Under the pieces are notes generated by a model, which searched no databases, was not told the DNA's origin, and saw only the letters and a list, made by a program, of their open reading frames with translations. A DNA stretch of 64,000 nt. It comes from Nitrospira sp. Lineage in GTDB: Bacteria > Nitrospirota > Nitrospiria > Nitrospirales > Nitrospiraceae. The stretch spans positions 4,165,539 to 4,229,538 of the forward strand of contig CP092081.1 in assembly GCA_022226935.1 (NCBI GenBank). Reading direction: 5' to 3'. Of the stretch, positions 27,476 through 34,497 are shown piece after piece. The position numbers were made by a program, and so were the translations under genes. How positions within the stretch are numbered: position 1 is the stretch's first letter; the number at the start of each line of letters is the position of its first letter.

Positions 27476-29944
27476 GTGGCTTATCGATCACTGCCTTTCC
27501 TACGACCCCTGCTGGTCGGAATGGGAATCATCGTGTATACGGCGTTGTCAGGGACCATGCTCTGGTCGTCGCCGGCCGCTGCGCAAGAGCACGATTTCAA
27601 TATTCCCGCGCAGCCGTTGAGCCAAGCTTTGATCGAATTCGCGACGCAGGCCGGGGTGTCGGTGAATGCCGACTCGGAATTGCTCACCGGCCGGCAGAAT
27701 CAGGCGGTCATCGGGCACTATGCCGACGATACGGCGTTGGAGCAATTGCTGAACGGCACCGGCCTGCAGTCGAGCCAGGTCGGTGTCAACACCTTCACGA
27801 TTCTGCCGGCGCCCGCGCCGGCCGGTCCTCACAGCCTGGATCCGGCGTCGTCCGGCGCTGCGGCGGCCGCCATGGCACAGGACCATCCAAAACCGCCGAA
27901 ACCGGTCACAGTGCCGGAAGTCGTCGTGAAAGATGTCAAAGAGCGCGACGACGACACGCAATCGTATGTGGCAGAGGAGGCCAGCACGGCGACCAGGACG
28001 GAGACGCCGCTGATCCAAGTGCCGCAATCGGTCGGCGTGGTGACCAGAAAAGTCATGGACGATCAAAAGGCCATCCGTGTCGATCAGGCCTTGAGAAACG
28101 TGAGCGGGATCGCGTTTTCGGATACGGGCCAGTCCGGGAACGCCGGCGACATCCTTTTTTGCCGCGGCTTTCCGTGCGACTATTTCAAAAACTACATGCG
28201 CAACGGATCAGGGCAGGCGCAGACCTTTCGCGATATCGCCAACATTCAGCGCATCGAGGTGCTCAAAGGTCCGGCCTCGGTGCTCTATGGACGGAGCGAG
28301 CCGGGCGGCATCGTCAATTTGACGACCAAGCAGCCGCTCCCGGATCGGTTTGCGTCCCTGGAACAGATCATCGGCAGCTATGGACTCTCCCGCACCATGG
28401 TGGACGTGACCGGCCCTCTCGATGCGAACAAGACCGTGCTGTTTCGCATCAACGGCGCCTACGAAAATGCGGGCAGCTTCCGAGATTTCGTCAACAGCCA
28501 GCGGTACTTCGTGGCGCCGGTCGTGACGTGGAATGCGAGCAACAAGACGACGCTGATCGTCGACGGAGAATATGTGCATGATCACCGCACCCCGGACCTC
28601 GGGTTCCCGGCGTTGGGACGAGGACTCGCGCCACTTCCTATCAGCCGGTTTCTCGGTGAGCCGTTCGACACGCTCAAAACCGAGGAATGGCGAGGCGGCG
28701 CGGCGTTGATCCATCAGTTCAACAAAGATTGGCGGATCGAAAGCCGGTTTCGATTCGACAAGAGTGCCACGTCCGCGTCGCGCACGTATGCCGCCGGCTT
28801 GTTTCCGGACAACCGTACATTGGGACGGTTCTACATCGAGCAACTGGCCGAGGTTTCCAGTTTTTATTGGCGCAACGACGTGATCGGCACGGTGCACACG
28901 GGAAGCATCCGGCATGCCCTGTTGGCCGGAGTGGAAGTGGGGCGGCAGTCGACGGACTACACCACGGGGCTGGTCCCCTTCAGCTCCATCGATATTTTCA
29001 ATCCGATCTATGGGCAATCCGGGATGCCGCAAATCGCGCGATCGCCCACCATCGAAAGCTTTGCCAATTCCGCCGGCGCGTATGTGCAGGATCAAATCTC
29101 GATTCTGGATAATCTGCATGTGCTGGTCGGCGCGCGGGGCGACTATTTTTATCAGCACAGCACGAGCGGGACTGCCCGCGTCGATACGAAGGCGGAAAAT
29201 GTCGGCTTCAGCCCGCGCATCGGCGTTACCTATCAGCCCATCAATTCGGTGTCGGTCTATGCGAACGTCACCCGTTCCTTCATCCCGACCTTCGGCCCCT
29301 TCGCGGCGGCATCCAATCTCACCGTGCCGTCGACCGGCACCCAATACGAAGCCGGCGTCAAGACCGATATCGTGCCGGGACGATTGACGTCGACGGTCGC
29401 AGTCTACCGGTTGGTCCGGCGGAATATTTTGACGCAAGATCCGAATGCCCCGTTGGGTATTTCCGTGCAGACCGGCGAGCAGCGAAGCCACGGGATAGAA
29501 ATCGATCTGGCGGCGCAATTGACGCCGGCGTGGAAAGTCATCGCGACCTATTCCTATATCGATGCGCGGATCAGCGCCGACAATACCTTTGCGGTCGGCA
29601 ACCGGTTGCCGTTGATTGCCCGCCATACCGGAAGCCTGTGGACGACCTACGACATTCTCGAAGGCCCGTTGCAGGGACTCGGGGCGGGCATCGGCATGTT
29701 CGCCGTGGGAGAGCGGGCGGGCGATTTGGGCAACACCTACGAAATGCCGGGCTATGTCAGGATGGACGCCGCCCTGTATTATCGAAAGCAGGACATTTTC
29801 CCGCGCATGAACCTGGTCACCCAGCTGAACGTGCAGAATCTCTTGGATAAGGACTATTTCTACGGAGGGCCGGGAATCCGCGCCTACAATTACCTCGGGG
29901 CTCCGCTCAGTTTCCTGGGTTCGGTCAAGTTGGAATTTTATTAA
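27476..29944 (+). CDS. TonB-dependent siderophore receptor with STN domain (cassette 5)
   Basis: 822 residues from GTG 27476, preferred over GTG 27437 because AAGGAGG lies 7 bases before it and a signal peptide follows directly (FLRPLLVGMGIIVYTALSGT). STN domain about 40-110 (FNIPAQPLSQALIEFATQAG); TonB box PEVVVKD at 148-154; plug with VPQSVGVVTRKVMDDQKAIR and IEVLKGPASVLYGRSEPGGI; barrel ending FLGSVKLEFY. It shares the CRGFPC cysteine pair (229-234) and most of its length with the cassette 4 receptor, but the STN domains differ more, as expected if each listens to a different FecR. Confidence 0.93.
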   Translation: MAYRSLPFLRPLLVGMGIIVYTALSGTMLWSSPAAAQEHDFNIPAQPLSQALIEFATQAGVSVNADSELLTGRQNQAVIGHYADDTALEQLLNGTGLQSSQVGVNTFTILPAPAPAGPHSLDPASSGAAAAAMAQDHPKPPKPVTVPEVVVKDVKERDDDTQSYVAEEASTATRTETPLIQVPQSVGVVTRKVMDDQKAIRVDQALRNVSGIAFSDTGQSGNAGDILFCRGFPCDYFKNYMRNGSGQAQTFRDIANIQRIEVLKGPASVLYGRSEPGGIVNLTTKQPLPDRFASLEQIIGSYGLSRTMVDVTGPLDANKTVLFRINGAYENAGSFRDFVNSQRYFVAPVVTWNASNKTTLIVDGEYVHDHRTPDLGFPALGRGLAPLPISRFLGEPFDTLKTEEWRGGAALIHQFNKDWRIESRFRFDKSATSASRTYAAGLFPDNRTLGRFYIEQLAEVSSFYWRNDVIGTVHTGSIRHALLAGVEVGRQSTDYTTGLVPFSSIDIFNPIYGQSGMPQIARSPTIESFANSAGAYVQDQISILDNLHVLVGARGDYFYQHSTSGTARVDTKAENVGFSPRIGVTYQPINSVSVYANVTRSFIPTFGPFAAASNLTVPSTGTQYEAGVKTDIVPGRLTSTVAVYRLVRRNILTQDPNAPLGISVQTGEQRSHGIEIDLAAQLTPAWKVIATYSYIDARISADNTFAVGNRLPLIARHTGSLWTTYDILEGPLQGLGAGIGMFAVGERAGDLGNTYEMPGYVRMDAALYYRKQDIFPRMNLVTQLNVQNLLDKDYFYGGPGIRAYNYLGAPLSFLGSVKLEFY

Positions 29945-29948
29945 CGTC

Positions 29949-31109
29949 ATGCTCAACGCCGATGCGCTCAAACGTTGGTACGCGGTGCACAAGTGGACCA
30001 GTTTGGTCTGCACCCTCTTTTTGCTGATGCTCTGCCTGACCGGCCTGCCCTTGATCTTTCGTGATGAACTGACCTTCTGGCTGGGAGACGCGATCGAACC
30101 GCCTGAACAGGTAACCGCGTCGGCGCCCGTCGACCTGAATGCGCTCGTGCAGGATGCGAAGGCCCGGCGCCCTCAGGACGCGGTGAAGTTTCTCACGAAA
30201 GACGACGAGTATCCGATGTGGTTCGTGTCGTTGGGCGAAACCCCCATGGCGCAAGACAATTCCGCGCTCTATATGTACGATACGCGGACCGGCGAGTTCC
30301 TCAAGGAGTTTCCGATCGGCCATGGGCTGGTCTATGTGTTACTGACGCTGCACGTCGAAATGTTCGCCGGCCTGCCGGGGACGCTGTTTCTCGGATTCAT
30401 GGGACTGGTGTTCGTGGCATCCGTCGTCTCAGGAATCGTCGTCTACGGGCCGTTTATGCGGAAACTGCCGTTCGGAACCGTGCGCCGGGAACGCAGCACC
30501 CGCTTGGCCTGGCTCGATCTCCACAATCTCCTGGGCATTGTGACGGTGACGTGGGTGCTGGTCGTCGGCGTGACGGGTGTCATCAACACCTTGGATCGGC
30601 CCCTGCTGGGCTACTGGCAGATGACCGAAATCGTCGACATGCTGACGCCGTGGCAAGGAAAGCCGGCTCCGGCGACCGTGATACCGGTGGATCGCGCCAT
30701 CCAGGCCGCGGAAGCCTCGGCGCCGGAGTTGGCCGTTCGATTCGTCGCTTTTCCCGGAACCCCCTTCGCCGGGGCGCACCATTACATGGTGTTCATGCGC
30801 GGCCATACCCCGTTGACTGCCCGATTGTTGACGCCCATCCTGATCGATGCCGAGACGGCGCACGTCAGTGACAGCCGGAAGCTGCCATGGTATCTCACGG
30901 CTCTGCTGCTCTCGCAGCCGCTCCATTTCGGGAACTATGGCGAGATGCCCTTGAAACTAATCTGGAGCCTGCTCGATCTCATCACCATCGTCGTGCTGGG
31001 CAGCGGAGTCTATCTCTGGTGGGCAAAGCGCACCTTATCCGTGGATCAGATCCTGTCGGAACACGACGTGCCGGTTGGTATGGTTCCGCCCTCTGCGACC
31101 AGCCGGTGA
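29949..31109 (+). CDS. PepSY-TM membrane protein, probable siderophore-iron reductase (cassette 5)
   Basis: 386 residues starting 4 bases after the receptor stop. Close paralogue of the 23599 protein: AVHKWTSLVCTLFLLMLCLT, VEMFAGLPGTLFLGFMGLVF, VYGPFMRKLPFGTVRRERST, WLDLHNLLGIVTVTWVLVVG and SQPLHFGNYGEMPLKLIWSL. The same candidate haem-ligand histidines are present. It differs by a longer C-terminal tail (about 10 residues) and by having no methyltransferase after it. Same inferred role: iron release from an imported ferric siderophore at the inner membrane. Confidence 0.87.
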   Translation: MLNADALKRWYAVHKWTSLVCTLFLLMLCLTGLPLIFRDELTFWLGDAIEPPEQVTASAPVDLNALVQDAKARRPQDAVKFLTKDDEYPMWFVSLGETPMAQDNSALYMYDTRTGEFLKEFPIGHGLVYVLLTLHVEMFAGLPGTLFLGFMGLVFVASVVSGIVVYGPFMRKLPFGTVRRERSTRLAWLDLHNLLGIVTVTWVLVVGVTGVINTLDRPLLGYWQMTEIVDMLTPWQGKPAPATVIPVDRAIQAAEASAPELAVRFVAFPGTPFAGAHHYMVFMRGHTPLTARLLTPILIDAETAHVSDSRKLPWYLTALLLSQPLHFGNYGEMPLKLIWSLLDLITIVVLGSGVYLWWAKRTLSVDQILSEHDVPVGMVPPSATSR

Positions 31110-31158
31110 TGGAGTGATGCGGCATCTCTCCGCAGCATGAACGAGCTCTGGCGCCGCC

Positions 31159-31175
31159 GGTCCTCCTTGAGGACC
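31159..31175. terminator. Small hairpin between convergent genes
   Basis: Perfect 7-bp stem GGTCCTC / GAGGACC with a CTT loop between the cassette 5 end and the convergent zinc-ribbon gene. No T tract on either strand; may still limit read-through. Confidence 0.3.
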
Positions 31176-31215
31176 AGGACACTTCATCCACGGGATGGGC
31201 AACTACCAAGGAGAG

Positions 31216-31485
31216 TCAGGCGGCAAGCTCGATCGGTTGCTCTTCCCTGTGCTCACTCACTTCGTCGGCCTCAGGTGGTCGTTCACGATTACGGCGAATC
31301 ACCTCGTCGACGAGGTCACCGCACTGCACACATCGGCTGGCCCAGAACAAATAGCCCTCCACGCTTTCCGCGAGATCCAGGCATCGTTTCTTAATCAAGA
31401 ATCCCCCGCACCGACGGCAGGAATGGGAATCGCAGGCTGTCGGGTGTTCGCCGGTCGTCGTTCCTAGGCCCATCGTCATATTCAT
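31216..31485 (-). CDS. Small zinc-ribbon protein
   Basis: 89 residues from ATG 31485, with AGGAG about 8 bases upstream on the minus strand. Two CxxC pairs (CRRCGGFLIKKRC and SRCVQCGDLVDEV) spaced about 30 residues apart form a zinc ribbon; the segment between them (LAESVEGYLFWA) and the following VIRRNRERPPEADEV fit a family of tiny single-domain proteins. Its cousin at 38678 is shorter but has the same CxxCGG...CxxCG plan. Such proteins may be transcription- or translation-associated; no function is known to me. Possibly divergently transcribed from the peroxiredoxin gene. Confidence 0.7.
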   Translation of the reverse strand: MNMTMGLGTTTGEHPTACDSHSCRRCGGFLIKKRCLDLAESVEGYLFWASRCVQCGDLVDEVIRRNRERPPEADEVSEHREEQPIELAA

Positions 31486-31780
31486 ATTTCATCTCCTCTC
31501 AGTGGTATGGGCCTCAAACCTGTCGGTCATGCCTCCAGATAGCAAGACGGCCTCAGGATGGGAACTCGTGCGGTTCCTTGGGGATTTTTGAAATGACCCT
31601 AGGCGGGATTGGTCTCCATGCGGAATTCGAGGCCGATAGCGTCATGCCTCAGGCCAATAAATTTCTCGTGCGTGATCTGTAGACGTTGGAGGCTGGCAGT
31701 TGCTAGTATCCGACGATGAAACCGGCGTGTACTCTTTAGATCATCGACACGATATGATCGATACGATCAAGAAAGGAACT
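31486..31780. other. Divergent promoter region zinc-ribbon / peroxiredoxin
   Basis: 295 bases between divergent genes. It should contain both promoters; I see no clear OxyR, PerR or Fur site by eye. Confidence 0.4.
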
Positions 31781-32344
31781 ATGATTGCCATCGGAAAACC
31801 GGTCCCTGACGGAACTTATCAGGCCTACGCCGAAGACTCGATTCGATCCGTGACATTCAATGACCAGCGGGGAAAATGGTTGATTGTCCTGTTTTACCCC
31901 GGCGATTTTACCTTCGTCTGCCCAACGGAGCTGGCGGAGATGGCGAAACTGTATCCGGAATTCCAAAAGCTCGGCGCGCAAGTCTGGGGGGTCAGCACCG
32001 ACTCCGTCTATGTCCACAAGGCATGGCATGACGCGTCGGCGACGATTCGATCCGTCACATTCCCGTTGATTGCCGATCCGACCAGGGCGCTGTCGCGGGC
32101 ATTCGGAGTGTATCTGGAAGATGACGGCGTCGCGCTCCGGGGAACGTTTTTGATCGATCCCGACGGAGTGTTACGCGCCTGTGAAATCCATGACAATAGT
32201 ATTGGCCGGAATGCCGCTGAAACGCTGCGCAAGCTTCAGGCCGCGATCCGAGTCCGCAACGGCGAAGGCGAGGTTTGTCCTGCCAATTGGCAACCCGGGC
32301 AAGCGACGTTGAAGCCCGGCCTGGATCTGGTCGGAAAATTGTAA
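31781..32344 (+). CDS. ahpC: AhpC-type 2-Cys peroxiredoxin
   Basis: 187 residues from ATG 31781 (AAAGGA just before), exactly the length of E. coli AhpC; the frame is open upstream to 31700, with ATG 31754 as an alternative. Peroxidatic cysteine C47 in FTFVCPTE, resolving cysteine C166 in GEVCPANW, and the expected GVSTDSVYVHKAWH and IGRNAAETLRKLQAA segments. It reduces hydrogen and organic peroxides in the cytoplasm, using a thioredoxin-like or AhpF/AhpD donor; no such gene is next to it. Peroxide defence next to iron-uptake genes is sensible because imported iron feeds Fenton chemistry. Confidence 0.93.
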   Translation: MIAIGKPVPDGTYQAYAEDSIRSVTFNDQRGKWLIVLFYPGDFTFVCPTELAEMAKLYPEFQKLGAQVWGVSTDSVYVHKAWHDASATIRSVTFPLIADPTRALSRAFGVYLEDDGVALRGTFLIDPDGVLRACEIHDNSIGRNAAETLRKLQAAIRVRNGEGEVCPANWQPGQATLKPGLDLVGKL

Positions 32345-32367
32345 CTCGACCTCTGCCATGGACTTTG

Positions 32368-32400
32368 GAACGCCCCGTGTCTTCTCGGAACGGGGCGTTC
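32368..32400 (+). terminator. Hairpin after ahpC
   Basis: Perfect 11-bp stem GAACGCCCCGT / ACGGGGCGTTC with an 11-base loop, 24 bases after the stop codon. Very stable, but no T tract follows, so the mode of termination is uncertain. Confidence 0.5.
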
Positions 32401-32744
32401 GTCCCACCCCTTTCGAGATTCCGCTTCAATCGTAAGGGCCGGTTACGGCGCAGGCGCTCTCACCACATCGCCATGCCTCTCTCCGGTCTCATGATCTTTT
32501 TCGCGATCGATTTTCCGATCGGCTGAACCGGTCTCTGTTTCCGACCGCATGCCGCGAGTGGGCGTGGTGGCGGTGCGGCTCTCATTCGCCGCTTGTTCAG
32601 AAAATGGCAGTGCCACATTCGATTGAGTGGACCGGCTTGCCTGGAAAATAGGCATGGCCTTTTTCCGCAGTCCTGGATTACAGTCAGCCGTAGATCTGCC
32701 TGCCCCACCGATCATGCGCTGCCACGCGAAGAAAGGAGTCGATC
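32401..32744. other. Gap between ahpC and the cupin gene
   Basis: About 344 bases; the frames here carry no recognisable features. Presumably holds the cupin promoter. Confidence 0.4.
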
Positions 32745-33146
32745 ATGAGAGGATATCTCGTTCAAATCGAAGACGCCACGCGCGACAATCAGCATTACCG
32801 CCGGGTGCTCTTTACGGCGCAACACTCGCAACTGGTCTTGATGAATCTCAAGCCCGGCGAAGAAATCGGAGAAGAGGTCCATGAGTTGGACCAGTTCATT
32901 CGCTTCGAAGAGGGCGAGGGCACCGTCGTGCTCGACGGAGAAACACATGCGGTGAGCGACGGGTTTGCGGTCGTCATTCCAGCCGGAACCAGGCACAATG
33001 TGATCAATAGCGGGAAAACGGCCTCACTCAAACTGTACAGCCTGTACAGCCCACCGGAACACAAAGACGGCATCATCCATAAAACGAAGCAGGAAGCCGA
33101 CGCGGATCACGACCATCACTTTGACGGTCGGACTTCCATGAAATAA
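32745..33146 (+). CDS. Cupin-fold protein
   Basis: 133 residues with AAAGGAG 8 bases upstream of the ATG. Cupin motif 1 is GEEIGEEVHELDQFIRFEEG and motif 2 is VVIPAGTRHNVINSG, typical of small single-domain cupins that bind a metal through His/Glu, although motif 1 has one histidine rather than the usual pair. A His-rich tail (ADHDHHFDG) could also bind metal. Substrate unknown; such proteins range from isomerases to metal-dependent dioxygenases. Stands alone between the peroxiredoxin and the phosphodiesterase-like gene. Confidence 0.82.
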   Translation: MRGYLVQIEDATRDNQHYRRVLFTAQHSQLVLMNLKPGEEIGEEVHELDQFIRFEEGEGTVVLDGETHAVSDGFAVVIPAGTRHNVINSGKTASLKLYSLYSPPEHKDGIIHKTKQEADADHDHHFDGRTSMK

Positions 33147-33188
33147 TCCGCGCCTCGCATGGTCGCCGATGGGTGGGAGCTCCGATCG

Positions 33189-34478
33189 ATGATCCTTCGC
33201 TGCTTACTGCTACTGGGGCTTTTTTTCCCGCCTACTCCCCTGCTGGCTGGGTCGGAGAAACATTCTGCCGCTGATCAGCGCGTTGCCGGCCAAGGCTCGG
33301 GAGGTATCAACCGGCTCGACCAGCAGAACAAGCCCTATGTGATTCTTGTGTCGCTCGATGGCTTCCGGGCCGATTACTTGGATCGCTTCGATCTGCCCAA
33401 TTTCCGGCACCTGATCGAGAATGGGGTGCGAGCGGAAGGGCTCATTCCGGTGTTTCCTTCGATCACCCGTCCCAACCACTATTCTATGGTGACGGGACTC
33501 TATCCCGAGCACCATGGCATCGTCGGGAATGTGTTCTATGACCCGGCGCGGGAACAGGTCTTCTATGATGAGCCATCGTTGCGTGATCGCACCTGGTACG
33601 GGGGCCAGCCCATCTGGGTCGCTGCGGAAACGCAAGGGATGGTGACAGCCTGTTACTTGTGGGTCGGGTGTGCAACACATATTCTTCAAGGGAGTCGGCT
33701 GAGGTATGTAGCGCCGGACGGCGAACACATTACAAACGATCGGCGGGTCGATCAAATCTTGGCCTGGTTGCAGTTGCCTCCCGAGCAACGGCCCCATCTG
33801 ATGACCTTATATATGGATGACCTCGATGAGGCAGGGCACCGGTTCGGCATCGAATCCCACGAGATTGCTGTTGCGGCCCAGGCCGTGGACCAGACGCTCG
33901 GCCTCTTGCTCGACCGTCTCGAGACCTTGTCCATCCGTGACCAGATCTATCTGGTCATAGTGAGTGACCACGGCATGTTGTCTGTCCGGCACGACCAGTT
34001 CGTATGGATGGACGATCTGATTCAGGAGAAAACACCTGATGAGTGGATCGGCACGCTGGGGTCTTATGCCAGCTTGCACTTGAACCCGGCTGTGCATGAT
34101 CCCGCCAAGACGCGAGACCAGCTCAATGCCTCGCTCCAGCATGGGCGCGCCTACCTCCGTGAGGAGGTGCCGGAGTCATTGCATTATCGCCAGGATCGGA
34201 GGATCGGCGATGTGGTGATTCTCATGGACATGCCTTATCTCATTTTGTGGAAGGAATATGAACCGGCTATTTTGGGTGGAGAACATGGGTGGAGTCCGGC
34301 TCATCCCGAAATGCACGGCATCTTTGTGGCGACGGGTCCCGGCATCAAACGAGGCGCCATTATTCCCGCGTTCGAAAACATCCACATCTATCCGTTTCTC
34401 GCGGAATTGTTGCATCTGGACATTCCGCCGGACATCGATGGCCGGCCGGGATGGTTGAGAGGAGTCGTGCTCGAATAG
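33189..34478 (+). CDS. Secreted nucleotide pyrophosphatase/phosphodiesterase-like protein (NPP/ENPP family)
   Basis: 429 residues from ATG 33189, which starts a signal peptide (MILRCLLLLGLFFPPTPLLA). Alkaline-phosphatase superfamily fold with two-metal site residues: D57 in VSLDGFRADY, nucleophile T93 in FPSITRPNHYSMVTGLYPEH, the YMDDLDEAGHRFG pair, VSDHGM, and the last His in EHGWSPAHPEMHGIF. Family members cleave phosphodiester or pyrophosphate bonds in nucleotides and related compounds, here in the periplasm or outside. Its substrate is unknown. It runs into a convergent peptidase gene 20 bases beyond its stop. Confidence 0.88.
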   Translation: MILRCLLLLGLFFPPTPLLAGSEKHSAADQRVAGQGSGGINRLDQQNKPYVILVSLDGFRADYLDRFDLPNFRHLIENGVRAEGLIPVFPSITRPNHYSMVTGLYPEHHGIVGNVFYDPAREQVFYDEPSLRDRTWYGGQPIWVAAETQGMVTACYLWVGCATHILQGSRLRYVAPDGEHITNDRRVDQILAWLQLPPEQRPHLMTLYMDDLDEAGHRFGIESHEIAVAAQAVDQTLGLLLDRLETLSIRDQIYLVIVSDHGMLSVRHDQFVWMDDLIQEKTPDEWIGTLGSYASLHLNPAVHDPAKTRDQLNASLQHGRAYLREEVPESLHYRQDRRIGDVVILMDMPYLILWKEYEPAILGGEHGWSPAHPEMHGIFVATGPGIKRGAIIPAFENIHIYPFLAELLHLDIPPDIDGRPGWLRGVVLE

Positions 34479-34497
34479 TGTGGAGACTGGGCCGGCT

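Noticed and set aside
27364..28581. 405-codon + strand frame overlapping the start of the cassette 5 receptor
   Set aside because: Arg/Gly-rich translation with no recognisable domain, in another frame of a clear receptor gene.
28208..30013. 601-codon open frame on the - strand opposite the cassette 5 receptor
   Set aside because: Entirely antisense to a receptor with all expected motifs; no start signal or domain. An antisense shadow.
31195..31467. + strand frame opposite the zinc-ribbon gene
   Set aside because: The - strand frame has two CxxC pairs and a proper ribosome site; the + frame has neither.
32443..32715. 90-codon frame on the - strand between ahpC and the cupin gene
   Set aside because: No ribosome site, no domain and low-complexity polar composition; treated as intergenic.
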